64,000 nt of DNA from Linum tenue (Eukaryota; Streptophyta; Magnoliopsida; Malpighiales; Linaceae), in NCBI GenBank assembly GCA_946122785.1, contig CAMGYJ010000006.1:32439168-32503167 (forward strand), given 5' to 3'. Shown one piece after another: positions 44,428 through 55,001 of the stretch (position 1 is the first letter of the stretch; every line of letters starts with the position of its first letter). The notes below the pieces were generated by a model. It had not been told where the DNA came from and made no database searches. It was given only the letters and a program-made list of their open reading frames with translations. The translations under genes were made by a program, and so were the position numbers.

Positions 44428-44829
44428 GTCTTACACTGTCGGGGAAGTATGAGCCTGCATAATTTATCGCACTCCATGGTATGTTGTTTTCACGGTGAAA
44501 GATTCGTTATGTGTGAGGCTTCACACCCACTAGTCAGTATCCTCCTCAAGGCCAATAGGGATATTCGATATTGCTCCAGCTTCATGTTCGGATTAATGAT
44601 TCCTGATAGTAGCCATATTCCGAGTCCTCTCATCCATGTTGATCTATTTGAAGGCTCATAGTGATGGGTTCCCTTCTGATGTGAGGAAAAAATCGTTGAA
44701 GATTGAACCCAATGATATTTGAAGACTATCGTGTCGCTGCCCAAACCTAAAACAAGGATGGTTATGATATCCAATGCTTATTTTGCTTGGCATCCTCAAC
44801 GAACACTGCTCTATTGTAGTAACTCATTA

Positions 44830-45057
44830 CACCTTGTCAAAGAAATTGAGAGATCCAGGGAGTTTTACTTTGCCTTGCACCATTGATATGATGAAATTTG
44901 ATGATTGTTTTGCCGACTTAGGAGCTAGCGGATAAAAAGTTTAAGACAAAAAACCCATTGCTCCTACTCTAATGACCATACAACTAGCGGATAAAACCTC
45001 TAGACACCCTAAAGCAGTTTATGAAGATGGTTTACTTAAAGTTGGTCTCTTTGATTT
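44830..45057 (+). pseudogene. Ty3/gypsy protease fragment
   Basis: On the plus strand it reads LRDPGSFTLPCTIDMMKFDD, then CFADLGASG with a stop, later TIQLADKTSRHPKAVYEDGL. This is the retroviral-type protease region (DLGAS active site). It is cut at 45057 by the next LTR. Confidence 0.7.
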
Positions 45058-46486
45058 TGATTCAGGCTCAATTGTACACTTTTTACCTCCGGTTTCCTTA
45101 GTCGTTTGAGGCATTTTTACTCCGGGAGGTTTGGTTTTATGTCGGGTTTTGCCTCATTTTGGTGATTTTCATACTATGGCAGGTGGAACCAACCCCAGAG
45201 TCGAAAGTTGGACAAAAGGGAGAAAAATCAAGTCAAAGGGTAGAAGCAACAGCAGATCACGGTGGAAGCTGTGAGTTCACGGTCACTAAGACCGTGAACC
45301 GCTAGGCATCCAGAGCATATTTTAGTCTCACTGGACTCAAGTCAGTTTACGGTCGTAAGACCGTGAACTCAGACCATTGCCTGTGAACTCGACTACGTGA
45401 TGCGGCACATTTTGACTTGAGATCACGATCTGTGCTTTCAGTTCACGGTCGTGAACAGGGACCGTGACCTGAGCCCGATCTGGGTATAAAAGGAGGCTTG
45501 AGCTGAAGGAGAAAAATGAGAGATACCTAGTGTGAGAAACTTCTTCTTCTTCAGGTTTCTAGAGTGAGAAAGTGACGAACCAAAGAAGAGAAGAAGCTAG
45601 GGTTTCATCTTCAAGCAAGGATTTGGGAATTCCTTCCCCAAAGGAGGATCTCCTGAACACAAGGGGCAAGGCTAGCATCTCCATGATGGTTTTCCTTCTT
45701 CTCTCTTGTGTTTTCCCTTCTCCTAGCATGGAGTAGTCCCTTATTTCACTTGGGTGTTTGTAAACACTAGCTACAATTATGTGAATGTTTGTATGGATTG
45801 AATGTTTTGTGTGTGGATGTGTTTTAATGTGAATTTGGAGGTATTTTCATGAAAGATTGTGTTGTGTGTTTGCCTATCAATCTATTTGCCATTCTAACCT
45901 AGGTAGAGAGAAACCCCCTTTCTTTGAAAGATGCTTGTAAAGCTGGGTTTTCTTAGGCAAATCATTGTCTCCTGTCTAAGGTAATGTAGGACAACCCTCT
46001 TTGTTCGTATTAGCACCTATGGTTGGTTGTAATTTGGTCGTCTGAACTCCAATTCGAGGGTGAAGTCTTGGAAACCCTTAGTCAATAGGTCAAGAGAGCT
46101 GCTTTGGTGGCTTGAATCGAATTCCCTTGACCTAGAGACCGAGAGAGTGGCGTTTGGCTGCTTGTTGCCATTCCCTACGATTTACAACCACGTTACCACA
46201 CATGCCCATTCGATTCAACAAGTCATAATTGTTAGCTAGGGGGAGCAACGCCCGGGTGAAGCTTTCTCAATTAGTGTCAAATCCATTTACTTTTCCAAAC
46301 GTTTTAGCCATAGATCGTTGTTTTCACCAAAAACCAATCGCTAGGTAATGTTACAAACAATCGAAGTAGGGGGTACATGAACCGGCCTGGGTTGACATTT
46401 AAACATACTTGCCCTATATTGCACCCAATTGAGGTTTGTACTTGGGCCTTAATTGGGAGTTTTATTGTGATATTCGGTATGAGTCA
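45058..46486 (+). repeat. LTR1 (1429 bp), 5' LTR of element D
   Basis: It starts TGATTCAGGC and ends GAGTCA, followed by a primer-binding site. U3 has palindromes of type GTTCACGGTC..GACCGTGAAC (45262-45470) and a TATA box (GGTATAAAAGG, about 45484). It diverges clearly from the LTR at 49173 (many substitutions in U3), so the two LTRs are not one recent pair. Confidence 0.8.
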
Positions 46487-46492
46487 AGTTTT

Positions 46493-46510
46493 TGGCTCTG
46501 TTGCCGGGGA
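46493..46510 (+). promoter_or_regulatory. Primer-binding site of element D
   Basis: TGGCTCTGTTGCCGGGGA is two changes from the tRNA-Asp complement and lies six bases after the LTR. Confidence 0.85.
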
Positions 46511-46636
46511 GCAAACGGTTCATTATTTTGAAAAGATTGTTTGGTGTTAATCTAGCTTTTACTTTTCGCTATTGTGTTTGTAAATCTTGCTTGTGTTAGA
46601 CGAGTTGTGGTTTTTTTGAGTGTGTGCAGGGAGGTG

Positions 46637-49171
46637 TATGACCTAGAGTAATCCGACACCTTTGGCGCCACTGGACGAGAATCTCAACCGCACTCTCCGA
46701 CTCTTGGCTCGTGAGAAGGAACTGGTGGAGGCAAGAAGGAGGATAGAAGAGGAAATTTTAGTTGAGGAAGGGTTTGATTCCTAAGGGGAAGGAAGTGAAG
46801 CTGATATGGCGGCTAATCAACCCGCTCAAGGTGGAGTGGCCGCGAAGGAGCAACCAAGGACCATGGGATACTATATGGCCCCAAGGGCGGCGTATATTCA
46901 ACCCGCCATTCGACATCCACCCGTGCCCGCCAACAATTTTGAGATCAAGCCCTCCCTTGTCACCATGATCCAAAACAATGCCCGACATAGGCTTAGCAAT
47001 TAGTCTCCAAGGGAGCATGTTTAGAAGTTCATCAAACTTGCGGGGAGTTTGAAGATCATTGGGGTTCCCGAGGATGCTTTGAAGTTGAGGCTTTTCCCCT
47101 ACTCTCCGGGGAAAGCATCTCGATGGATCAACAATAGACTGACTCTCTCAATCACCTCGTGGGATGACATGCTCAACAAATTTATGACTCGGTATAGCCC
47201 ACCTTCAAAGAGGGCGGAGTGACCCACCCAAATTTATGACTCGGTATTGCTCAACAAATTTATGACTCCACCCAAAGTGACCCAGTTGCTTGAAGACATG
47301 GCAAGTAAAGGGAATGATTGGGGTTTGACGAGAAGTGGAAAGAGAAGCACCGTAAGAGGAGTGCAAAGTGTAGGAGCGAGACCCCTGCCTGAAGCTAAGA
47401 TTGATCGGTTGATTGATGCATTCCTAGAGGACATGAAGCATGGGAAGAGATCGGTGATGGCGTGTGATTGATGTTCAAGCACCAACCACGAGATTTTGGG
47501 GTTTCAAATGATGAAGGAATCAAGCACCCCCGAGGTGCAAGTGAGTTTCATTGCCAATCTAGAGGGAACAACCCCTATAGCAACACTTACAACCCGGGGT
47601 GGCGAAATCATCCAAATTTATTTTGTTCTTCTCCTACCAACCCAAGACCCCCCCTCCCAGTTTGCAAGGACCGACAAGAAATTATCAACCAAGGCCTACT
47701 TTCATTCAACAAAGGCCGTAATTCCAATGCTCTAACTTCCAACAACCTTTTCAAGCTCAAGCTGGTCAAGGGTTCCAACAACCCAATAAGTTTGCAAAAC
47801 TTGAAGACCTTGTGACCACCTTCGGGAGCCCGAGCACTCAAAGTTTGAGAAGATTGAGCAATTTATGGATGTGGCAACAACAAAGTTTACTTCGGTTGAG
47901 GCAGGATTAAGGAGCCTTCAAGCAAGCCTTCAAAACTTGGAGGTGCAAATTGGTAATCTCGTCGGGATCCTCACCGAGAGACCAAGGAGAGCCCTACCCT
48001 CTCAAACTATTGTCAACCCCAAAGATCAAAATTCCGGTTACAATACTATTCTTTTGAGGAGTGGGAAGGTTACCCCGGAGGTTGTTCCTAAGGAAGTGAA
48101 TAAAGAGGAGAAGACTCCTCCAAAGGCCAATGATCACGAAGAGGTGGGAGAAACGGAAGAAGAGGCTAAGAAGGCAATGTCGACACCACCACAAGTGGCT
48201 GAGTACAAGCCTCCTCTTCCTTTCCCCACAAGGATGCACAAGGACCGATTGGAGGCAGAATGTGGTAGATCCATGGAGATGCTCAAGAAGCTCTGCATCA
48301 CCATTCCATTCTTGGAGGCCGTGGTGCACATGCTGAGGTATGCCAAATAACTCAAGGGGATTCTGGACAATAAGCCAAAATATGAAGACCTCGCCAATGT
48401 CACCTTAGGCGAGGAGTGCTCCTCTTTATCCTCAACAAGTCGCCTAAAAAGCAACCGGATCCAGGTAGTTTTACTATATCTCTTTACATTGGAAATCATC
48501 ATATAAAAAACTCCTTGGCGAACTTAGGAGCAAGCATTAATGTGATACCTTACAAGCTTTTTAGGAAGTTGCATTTGGGTGAATTAAAGCCTACTAGGCT
48601 TAGTGTTACATTAGCCAAACGTTCTGTCATTAGTCATAGGGGTATTGTGGAGGACATCCTAGTGAGAGTTGAAAATTTCTTTTATCCAACGGATTTTGTT
48701 ATCCTTGATATCACTGAAGATGCGAATATGCCACTCATACTAGGACGCCCCTTTCTTGCCACCGCCAAGGCCTTAATCGATTTTAATAAGGTAACTCTGG
48801 TTTTGAGAGATGGAGAGGAGCAACTCACTCATTCAATTGATTCCAAGGTTGAGAATGATGTGGTGAAAGAAATGGACTCGAGTGGTATGATTGGAAGTGG
48901 AGGTGAGCCTCTCAAGTCAAACCCCACTAGTGTTTGTGTTCCACTTGATGATGAGGTGCAGGAAACCAAGGCGGGTACTAAGCCCAAAGGAAAGAAGAAG
49001 AGAGCATTGAGGGATAAGCTTAACCGAGCTTACTCCCGACCGAAAGATAAGGGTAAGGAGAAGATGCAGGGCCAAGAAGGCTACTCTATGGAGCTAAATT
49101 TCAGAGGTGGCATGCCTCGCCCCGAGGCTGTGGCGGATACACTCTCGGTGGCTTTGTGCCCTCAAGCATGA
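46637..49171 (+). pseudogene. gag-protease of non-autonomous element D
   Basis: The capsid part starts after a primer-site leader and is broken: NNFEIKPSLVTMIQNNARH (about 46935), LAGSLKIIGVPEDALKLRLF (about 47040), SITSWDDMLNKFM (about 47150), a small local duplication at 47190-47270, and KVTQLLEDMAS. After shifts near 47470-47860 a clean frame resumes (QNLEVQIGNLVGIL, 47865-48350; LPFPTRMHKDRLEAE). After a stop at 48348 and a shift near 48415 the protease follows (48416-49171). Its active site is NLGASINVIP: the catalytic Asp codon is AAC (Asn, 48521-48523). The flap and ILGRPFLATAKALIDF are kept. The frame ends two bases before LTR2. No RT, RNase H or integrase is present. Confidence 0.8.
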
Positions 49172-49172
49172 T

Positions 49173-50618
49173 TGATTCGGGTCTAAATGCACACATTTTA
49201 CCCCTCATTTCTTGATAGTTTGACTTTGCATTTCATCATCTCTTGACCTATTTTACGCTAGGGTTTTCTTGTTTTGTCATATTTTGGGTCCTAGCACGTG
49301 TGGGAAGGTCGAGGACGAGTTTCGGGTCGATTGGAGGTCGAAAAGCGCGAAAAAATCTGACAATTGCCCCGAGACCGTGAAATGCGGAGGTTCCATCAAA
49401 AGCTTTGGTTTCACTGGACACGAGCCAGTTCACAGTCGTAAGACCGTGAACTCAGACCTTCGTCCGTGAACAGGGATAAGTGATGTTGCGCGTTTCATCG
49501 TTGGTTCGCGGTGTGGGCTTTCAGTTAACGCCCGTGAACTAAGACCGTGAACTGAGGCCGATCTAGGTATAAAAGGGGAGTTGAGCTGGAGGAGAATGAG
49601 AGCTTTTTCTAGGGTTTTAATTTTCAAAATAAAAGAGGGTTTCTAGTGAGAGATTAGGGTTTCCTGTTCCTATTCTAGAGAGAGAAAGTGTCATTCAAAG
49701 GAGGAAAGAGGAGATTGGGCTTGCCCTAAGCTAGAGGAGTGAAGATTCTTACCTCTCAAGGGAGATTCAAGCAAGGAAGAAGGAAGATTGTCATCTCTTC
49801 ATGGTCCTTTCTCTCCTCTTTCTTGTTTTCCTTTGCCTAGCTATGGAATAGCCTACCTATTCACTTGGGTGTTGTGAACCCTAGCTTGAAACATGTGAAT
49901 GCTTGTATGGGTTGAATGATTTGTGTGTTGTTGTGTTTAATGTGAATGTTGAGTTATTATTCATGAATGATTGTGTTGTGTGAAAACCTGTCAATCTAAT
50001 TTCCATTCTAACCTAGGTAGAGAGAAAACCCCCTTCCTTTCTTTGAAAGAGGCTTGAATGTTGCGTGTTCTTAGGCAATTCATTGTCTCCTATTTAGGTT
50101 AATGCAGGGCAAAACTCCTATTTCGTATTAGCATCTAAGGTTTGGTTGTGGGTGGCCGTCCGAACTCCGATTCGAGAGTGAAGTCTAACCAACCCTTAGT
50201 CAATAGGTCGAGAGAGTCATGTTGGTGGCTTGGATCAATTCCATGTCCTCGACCTAGAGACCGAGAGAGTGGCGCTTGGCTACTTGTTGCACTTTCCTAC
50301 ATTTTACAACCCCCTTACCACACACAACCATTCGAACAAACAAGTCGTAATTGTTAGCTAGGAGGAGCAACACCCGGGTGAACACTTCTCTCAGTGGGAC
50401 AACCTTGATTTACTTTATTTGCTTGTTTTAATTTTTAGTTTTCTTAGTTTTAAACCCAAATACGTTTTTTAGATAACAAACTAACCGATTGAAGTAGGGA
50501 TACATGGACCGACCCGGGTTTGACAATTAAAACATACTTGCCCTATACTGCACCTGGCTAGAGTTTAAAAACTTGGGCTCTAGCTGTGATTAATTTGCGG
50601 TGTATCCATGGTGAGTCA
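49173..50618 (+). repeat. LTR2 (1446 bp), 5' LTR of the acidic-ORF element
   Basis: It starts TGATTCGGGTC and ends GTGAGTCA before a primer-binding site. U3 has GTTCACAGTCGTAAGACCGT-type palindromes (49425-49560) and a TATA box (GGTATAAAAGG, about 49566). No polypurine tract precedes it, so it is not a normal 3' LTR of the gag-protease element. Confidence 0.85.
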
Positions 50619-50624
50619 AGTTTT

Positions 50625-50642
50625 TGGCGCCGTTGCCGGGGA
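50625..50642 (+). promoter_or_regulatory. Primer-binding site, perfect tRNA-Asp type
   Basis: TGGCGCCGTTGCCGGGGA matches the complement of the plant tRNA-Asp 3' end exactly, seven bases after LTR2. Confidence 0.92.
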
Positions 50643-50822
50643 ACCTTGGTCCATTATTTTGAAAAATTCGTTTAGTGTTACTATAGCACTTTCTATCTTG
50701 TCTTTTGTTTCATTTTGTGTTTTATCGTTTTGTGTTTATTGACCCACTCTTCGCTTGAGGGGTGGTTTGTGTGTGTTTGATTTTTCTTTTTAGTGTTTTT
50801 GTGTTTGTAGGTATTGGATCAT

Positions 50823-52185
50823 GGATCCTTATGATTTCACCCAAGTGTGGGGGGTATCCTCCACCACCACCCGAGAGTGATTTCCCCAGAACTTCATGAG
50901 AAGATAAAGGTGGGGGAAGTCAAGGATCCGGGTTCTACTACCAACCTCCTTCCAATAAGAGCAACCATGTTCATGGGGATATCAAGAAGCTTCCCCATAT
51001 CAAAAAGATTTTCCTCAACAACCCAGGAGAAATCCAAGTTGGAGTTGGCAATGGAGACTTTCATGGGGCATTCAAGACCATGCGCCACTCGACAACCGGA
51101 GCCAAAGAGCGAATTAAAGCTCATGGTGGAGCGATTTGCCCGAGGCACCGATGAAGGGTGCTCTAGCATAGACCTCCCAATTGCCGCCACTTTTGACTCA
51201 ACCTTTCTACGGGAATCGGAGGAGCTCCTTCGACACATGGAGAGGCTAGGAGGGTTGGTTGAGCAAGCATGTGCACAACTTGCTCACAATCGCCTCCTAT
51301 CATTGGAAGGAAGAAAGGAATTCGGAGAGGCAGGCCATGAGAATTTTGGAAGAACGAGCTCCGACATAGATTTCCAACCCATCCCTCCTCCTGGTTTGAC
51401 ATTAGAAGAGGAGGTGGCACAAGCTTGTGCACGCCATCGCCTCTCACAATTGGAAGAGCAGGAGGAGGTTGAAGGGGCAATCAATGAAAACCATGTGGAG
51501 CAAGAGGAACTCAACTGGGAGAGCTCCCATGGTGAGGATGAACAAGAAGTTTGCATTGATGACTCATCACTTTCCCCTTCCCGAGAGCAACTTTGAAGAC
51601 TAAGTCACGAGTTGGGAGGAGCAAGAGAATCCCTTCTATGATCTTGCATGTCATCTTGCCTTCCAAACCGTGCTTGAAGTCACAAATGGGAAGGAGAAGG
51701 GGGGGGTTGAAGAGGAGGAATGGATACTTGAAAAGGAGGAATATCTTGATTGTTCCCAAGGGGAGGAACAAAGTGAAGAAGAAGGAAGGGAGGTTGAAGA
51801 TGAAGTTGAAGAAGAAAATGAGGTCCAAGATGAGGTCGTGGTGGATGAAGCATCCACGAGTTACAAGAGCTACCAATGCTTTTCACCCGACCTCGATGCA
51901 CTTTTGGAGAAGGAGCCATTTACGGCTCTTTTCCAACCCAAGGTCAAGCCATCGGCGATCCCTCTTGGAGGATGCGATGAAAGTCAATCGATGATGGACT
52001 ACATGGTGTGGGGCAAAGAGAAAGAAGAAGAGGTCTCTTGGGTGGAGCCTCAAAGCCAATCAAGTTCACAAGCTCTCAATCATGGATTCGTCCAATGCTC
52101 GTGGCTTGAGAGTTCATCTACCGACGAGAACCTCAAATTCAAGGAGGTTCTCGGATGGACCAAAGCTTATGGAGAAACCGTCTAG
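50823..52185 (+). pseudogene. Acidic ORF of unknown function in a non-autonomous LTR element (frameshifted)
   Basis: An ATG at 50823 starts MDPYDFTQVWG. At the G run of 50849-50854 the frame is lost, and after a further shift a long frame (50847-51596) continues. It has two diverged internal repeats: KSKLELAMETFM / KSELKLMVERFA and VEQACAQLAHNRLLSLEG / VAQACARHRLSQLEEQEE, both helical. A last shift near 51600 leads to 51670-52185, rich in E (EEEGREVEDEVEEENEVQDE) and ending LGWTKAYGETV. I recognise no catalytic or zinc motif. The helical SKLELAMETFM-like segment might derive from a gag spacer; that is a guess. It could help package the RNA or be a relic. Confidence 0.6.
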
Positions 52186-52239
52186 CTTATGACGTAAAAG
52201 TAGCTTTTGTTGGGAGGCAACCCAAAACAGGTTTGTGTT

Positions 52240-52489
52240 TACTTTTATGTTAAGTACTAATATTGTGTAATAACCTCGCCTTGCGCGAGTATGTGTGTGT
52301 TTGACTTTGTTTTGGTATCCTTGAATCTCTCTCCTCTTCATCTCTGGCCCTATTTGGTCCCAACTTTCACTCACCAAGATATGCGGTAACATCGTTCTAC
52401 CCCTTATTTTACGCAATTGAGGGCAATGTCGAGCTTAAGTGTGTGTGTGTGTGGGGGGGGGGGGGTGAGGGTTAGTCTAAGTATTATGC

Positions 52490-52533
<44 letters not shown>

Positions 52534-52600
52534 TTGTGCGTTTGGAGCCTAGATGTATGCCCAAATTTTAAAAATTTGAGGGCTCAAAGCATTGCATGAT
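52240..52600 (+). other. 3' noncoding region with (GT)n-(G)n and a second (GT)n tract
   Basis: After the conserved GCAATGTCGAGCTTAA block come GT units and about 13 G (52439-52466). A separate run of about 20 GT units lies at 52491-52531. No gene is present. Confidence 0.85.
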
Positions 52601-52728
52601 CAAAGTGGCCGATTTGTGGGAGAATCTCGTGTTTATTGGCATTGTCCTTGGATTGTTTACTTGTGATCGATTGCATCCTATTATTATAATTGAGAATTGC
52701 ATTAGGTTGGTGCAAATATTTAGTTCTC

Positions 52729-53450
52729 TGACTCGCTCCGACTATCACAATAAAATCCCACCAAAGGGCCAAGTATAAACCTTAGATGGGTGCAATATAC
52801 TACAAGTATGTTTAAATATCAACCCGGGCCGGCCCATCTACCCCTACTTCGATTGTTTAAAACATTATCTAGCGGAATGTTGTTTGTTGAGATCTCTACA
52901 ATCTACTATTTAAAAGCAAGACTTGAAAAGTAAAAGGGTGGAAAACTCTTGGTGAGAAACTTCACTCGGGTGTTGCTTCCCCCTAAATAACTACCATGAA
53001 TCGTGGGATCAAATGAAACAGTGTGTGACAAGGAAATTGCGACCCATAGGAGGTGCAACAATGGTTAGAAACCATCCTCTCAATTGCTAGGCCAAGGGAA
53101 ACATTATAGGCTACAATTGTAGCCCTCTTGGCCCAGGCAATTGAGGGTTGACTTACCTTCTCCCTCAAACCAAGGTTTGGACGGCATAATCACAATTAAC
53201 CTAGGTGTCTAATTTAATTTAGAGGTTTGCCCTTCATTAACCTAGTTAGGAGGCATGAAATGCCTAATAAAACCCAGCTAAATTTGAGCCTCTTAAGATA
53301 AGGGGGCTTCTCTCTAAGCTAGGTTAGAATAGCATAATAGATTTCCAAGCGCACACAATGAACAATCACCATGAAAAATACCTCAATTCTTAAATTAAAC
53401 ACCACCATCACACAATCATTCAATCCACACAATCAATTACATGATAGTAG
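52729..53450 (-). repeat. Inverted, truncated LTR of the same family
   Basis: On the plus strand it starts TGACTCGCTCC, the inverted LTR end, and follows the R/U5 part of LTR2 in reverse (ACTTGGCC, CTTCGATTG, CACTCGGGTGTTGCTTCCCCC, CTAGGTTAGAATAG). It breaks off at about 53450 where another LTR begins. Confidence 0.8.
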
Positions 53451-54549
53451 TGTAGACACCACATTTTGTCCAGGCTAAAACATATATTCAATTAAATAAA
53501 TTTAGTTTTTGTTTAAGGTTTGCAATTGCAAATTTTAAATGACCTAAATAAAACGTATTTACTGTGTTGGGAATACGTCCTGTTTGTCATAACTCAATGA
53601 GATTAGCAATAGCAAATCTTAGTTAGTACAATTTGATAATGTTGACTTGCTTCGATTAGACAAATCAAGCATTTTGGTTGTCGTGTGGGATGATCATATA
53701 ATTGACACTAAGACTTCGGAGTTTGCAATGATTGGGCTCAATTTTGAACAATAAAAAATAAGCCAAATTAAGAAAAATAAATAAGCATCGTATTAAACTT
53801 AATTGAAATTAAATCAAACATAAATAAATTTACAAGCACAATGCTATTACATAATAATTGTTAAGTATTTATTACAATAAATTTAGGGGTCGTTTGGAGA
53901 ACGGGATTTAGGGCGTGGATTCATTGAATCCGTAGATTTTGTAGAAAGTTATGTTTTTTTGTTGCTTTTTGTATTATGGATTTTAGCTTTAGAGATTTCA
54001 AATCTCTAATATCTTGATTCATGAGATTTTTTTCCTCCTACCTTTTCTCTTTCTTTTTATTTATTTATTTATCATATTCAACATATTTACTAATAAAGTT
54101 TTTAATATTTCTCGAACTACTCTAATTTTTTATTAAAGATAAACATGTTATTAATATAAAATTTTTATTTTTATTTTCATTGAATGTTAACAATCACAGT
54201 TACCAAACAATAAACATTTTAAAATCTATTTTCAACAATCCAAAGAGTTAGAATCTTTAGATTGTTGACAATCTATAGATTTAAACTCATATTCTCCAAA
54301 CGACCTTAGAAGCGCAATACAACAATAAAATAGATTTAGGCCCAAATCAAATCCCAAAGTCAACGCCAACTGTTGGTCAACTCAGCCAACTTTTGTCAAC
54401 TTAGTCAACCCGGCCAGGTCTGACCAAACACAGACCGGTCCGACCCAAACCGGCACTGTAGCAAGCTTGCTCCCCAAGCTACCATTTTCTCTATAAAAGA
54501 AACCTGAGGTCGGTTATTTGTTCTTCTTCATCGTCCTCCTTGTTCTACA
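53451..54549 (+). repeat. Probable LTR F, first part (with TATA box)
   Basis: TGTAGACACCACATTTTGTCC is typical of the LTR start of some plant gypsy elements. A TATA box (TCTATAAAAG) is at 54490-54499. A Tourist MITE (53886-54305) and, at 54550, the copia element interrupt it. It continues at 59516. The other end, primer site and coding region were not found, so it may be solo or truncated. Confidence 0.5.
53886..54305. mobile_element. Tourist-like (PIF/Harbinger) MITE, 420 bp
   Basis: The ends are GGGGTCGTTTGGAGAA and TTCTCCAAACGACC, with a TTA duplication on each side (53883-53885 and 54306-54308). AT-rich interior, no ORF. Confidence 0.88.
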
Positions 54550-54783
54550 TGTTGATTTATATTGTTGTGTACCATTATGTAATTAGCCTCTTAAGTGTCT
54601 GATAATTAGGTTTAGTGGTTTGTTCTCATATAAATAGCCTAACTCGGCTATCTCCCTGTAACGAAGCTTTGACATAGTGAAAACTCTTTGGAGAGCACCG
54701 TCTCTCCCGTGGATTAGTCCTGCTTGTCAGGGATACCACGTTAAATCTTTGTGTTCGTTTGATCGTATTTTCACTAATTGACA
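54550..54783 (+). repeat. 5' LTR of the copia element (234 bp)
   Basis: TGTTGATTTATATTG ... CACTAATTGACA, with CATATAAATAG (about 54629) as the TATA box. Confidence 0.95.
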
Positions 54784-54795
54784 TGGTATCAGAGC
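54784..54795 (+). promoter_or_regulatory. Primer-binding site, initiator tRNA-Met
   Basis: TGGTATCAGAGC follows the LTR directly and is the standard Met-tRNA site of plant copia elements. Confidence 0.95.
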
Positions 54796-55001
54796 CTCTG
54801 CTCTAATTGGTTGGTGCGTTTTTGGCTAGGGTTTGGGTCCTGTGGCGCTTGTCTTCTTCGTGAGTGTTGCTGCTCTCTTTGTGGTGCAGCGGTGGTGTTT
54901 TGGAGAATTGGTTGCAGGTTGGTCTCTTATTATTCATTGGTTGGTTGAGCTTTTGGGCTAGGTTTCCCCTGGTCGTGTGTTCCCTTTAGCTCTTGGTTGG
55001 C

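Larger units (their letters stand above)
41530..44810 (-). pseudogene. LINE ORF2 C-terminal remnant, split by two insertions
   Basis: On the minus strand from the high end: a pre-zf-RVT stretch (IPIG...ESFTVKTTYHGV, about 44560-44490), then after a solo LTR the zf-RVT part (CWKWIWSLELPPKICFF, about 43370-43310; THCLFICPHAVATWK, about 43240-43190). After a MITE comes an RNase H-like RVT_3 domain (TGVVITNLEGQIFYARDG, about 41905-41850; ENQVITMIHSDCKALVEALE, about 41790-41720; FNENANWIARNA, about 41660). Several stops and shifts make it dead. It differs from the intact LINE at 27764, which has no RNase H domain. Confidence 0.75.
50619..52728 (+). mobile_element. Internal region of a non-autonomous (LARD-like) Athila relative
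   Basis: It holds the primer site, a leader, one acidic ORF (in pieces), the GGGAGGCAACCC block (52209) and the conserved GAGGGCAATGTCGAGCTTAA block (52418) with a GT/G repeat. No gag capsid, protease, RT or integrase is seen. The normal 3' LTR is missing; an inverted LTR fragment (52729-53450) follows. Confidence 0.7.

Noticed and set aside
6408..50642. tRNA-Asp-like sequences at 6408, 10629, 46493 and 50625
   Set aside because: Only the 18-base 3' end complement is present; these are primer-binding sites, not tRNA genes.
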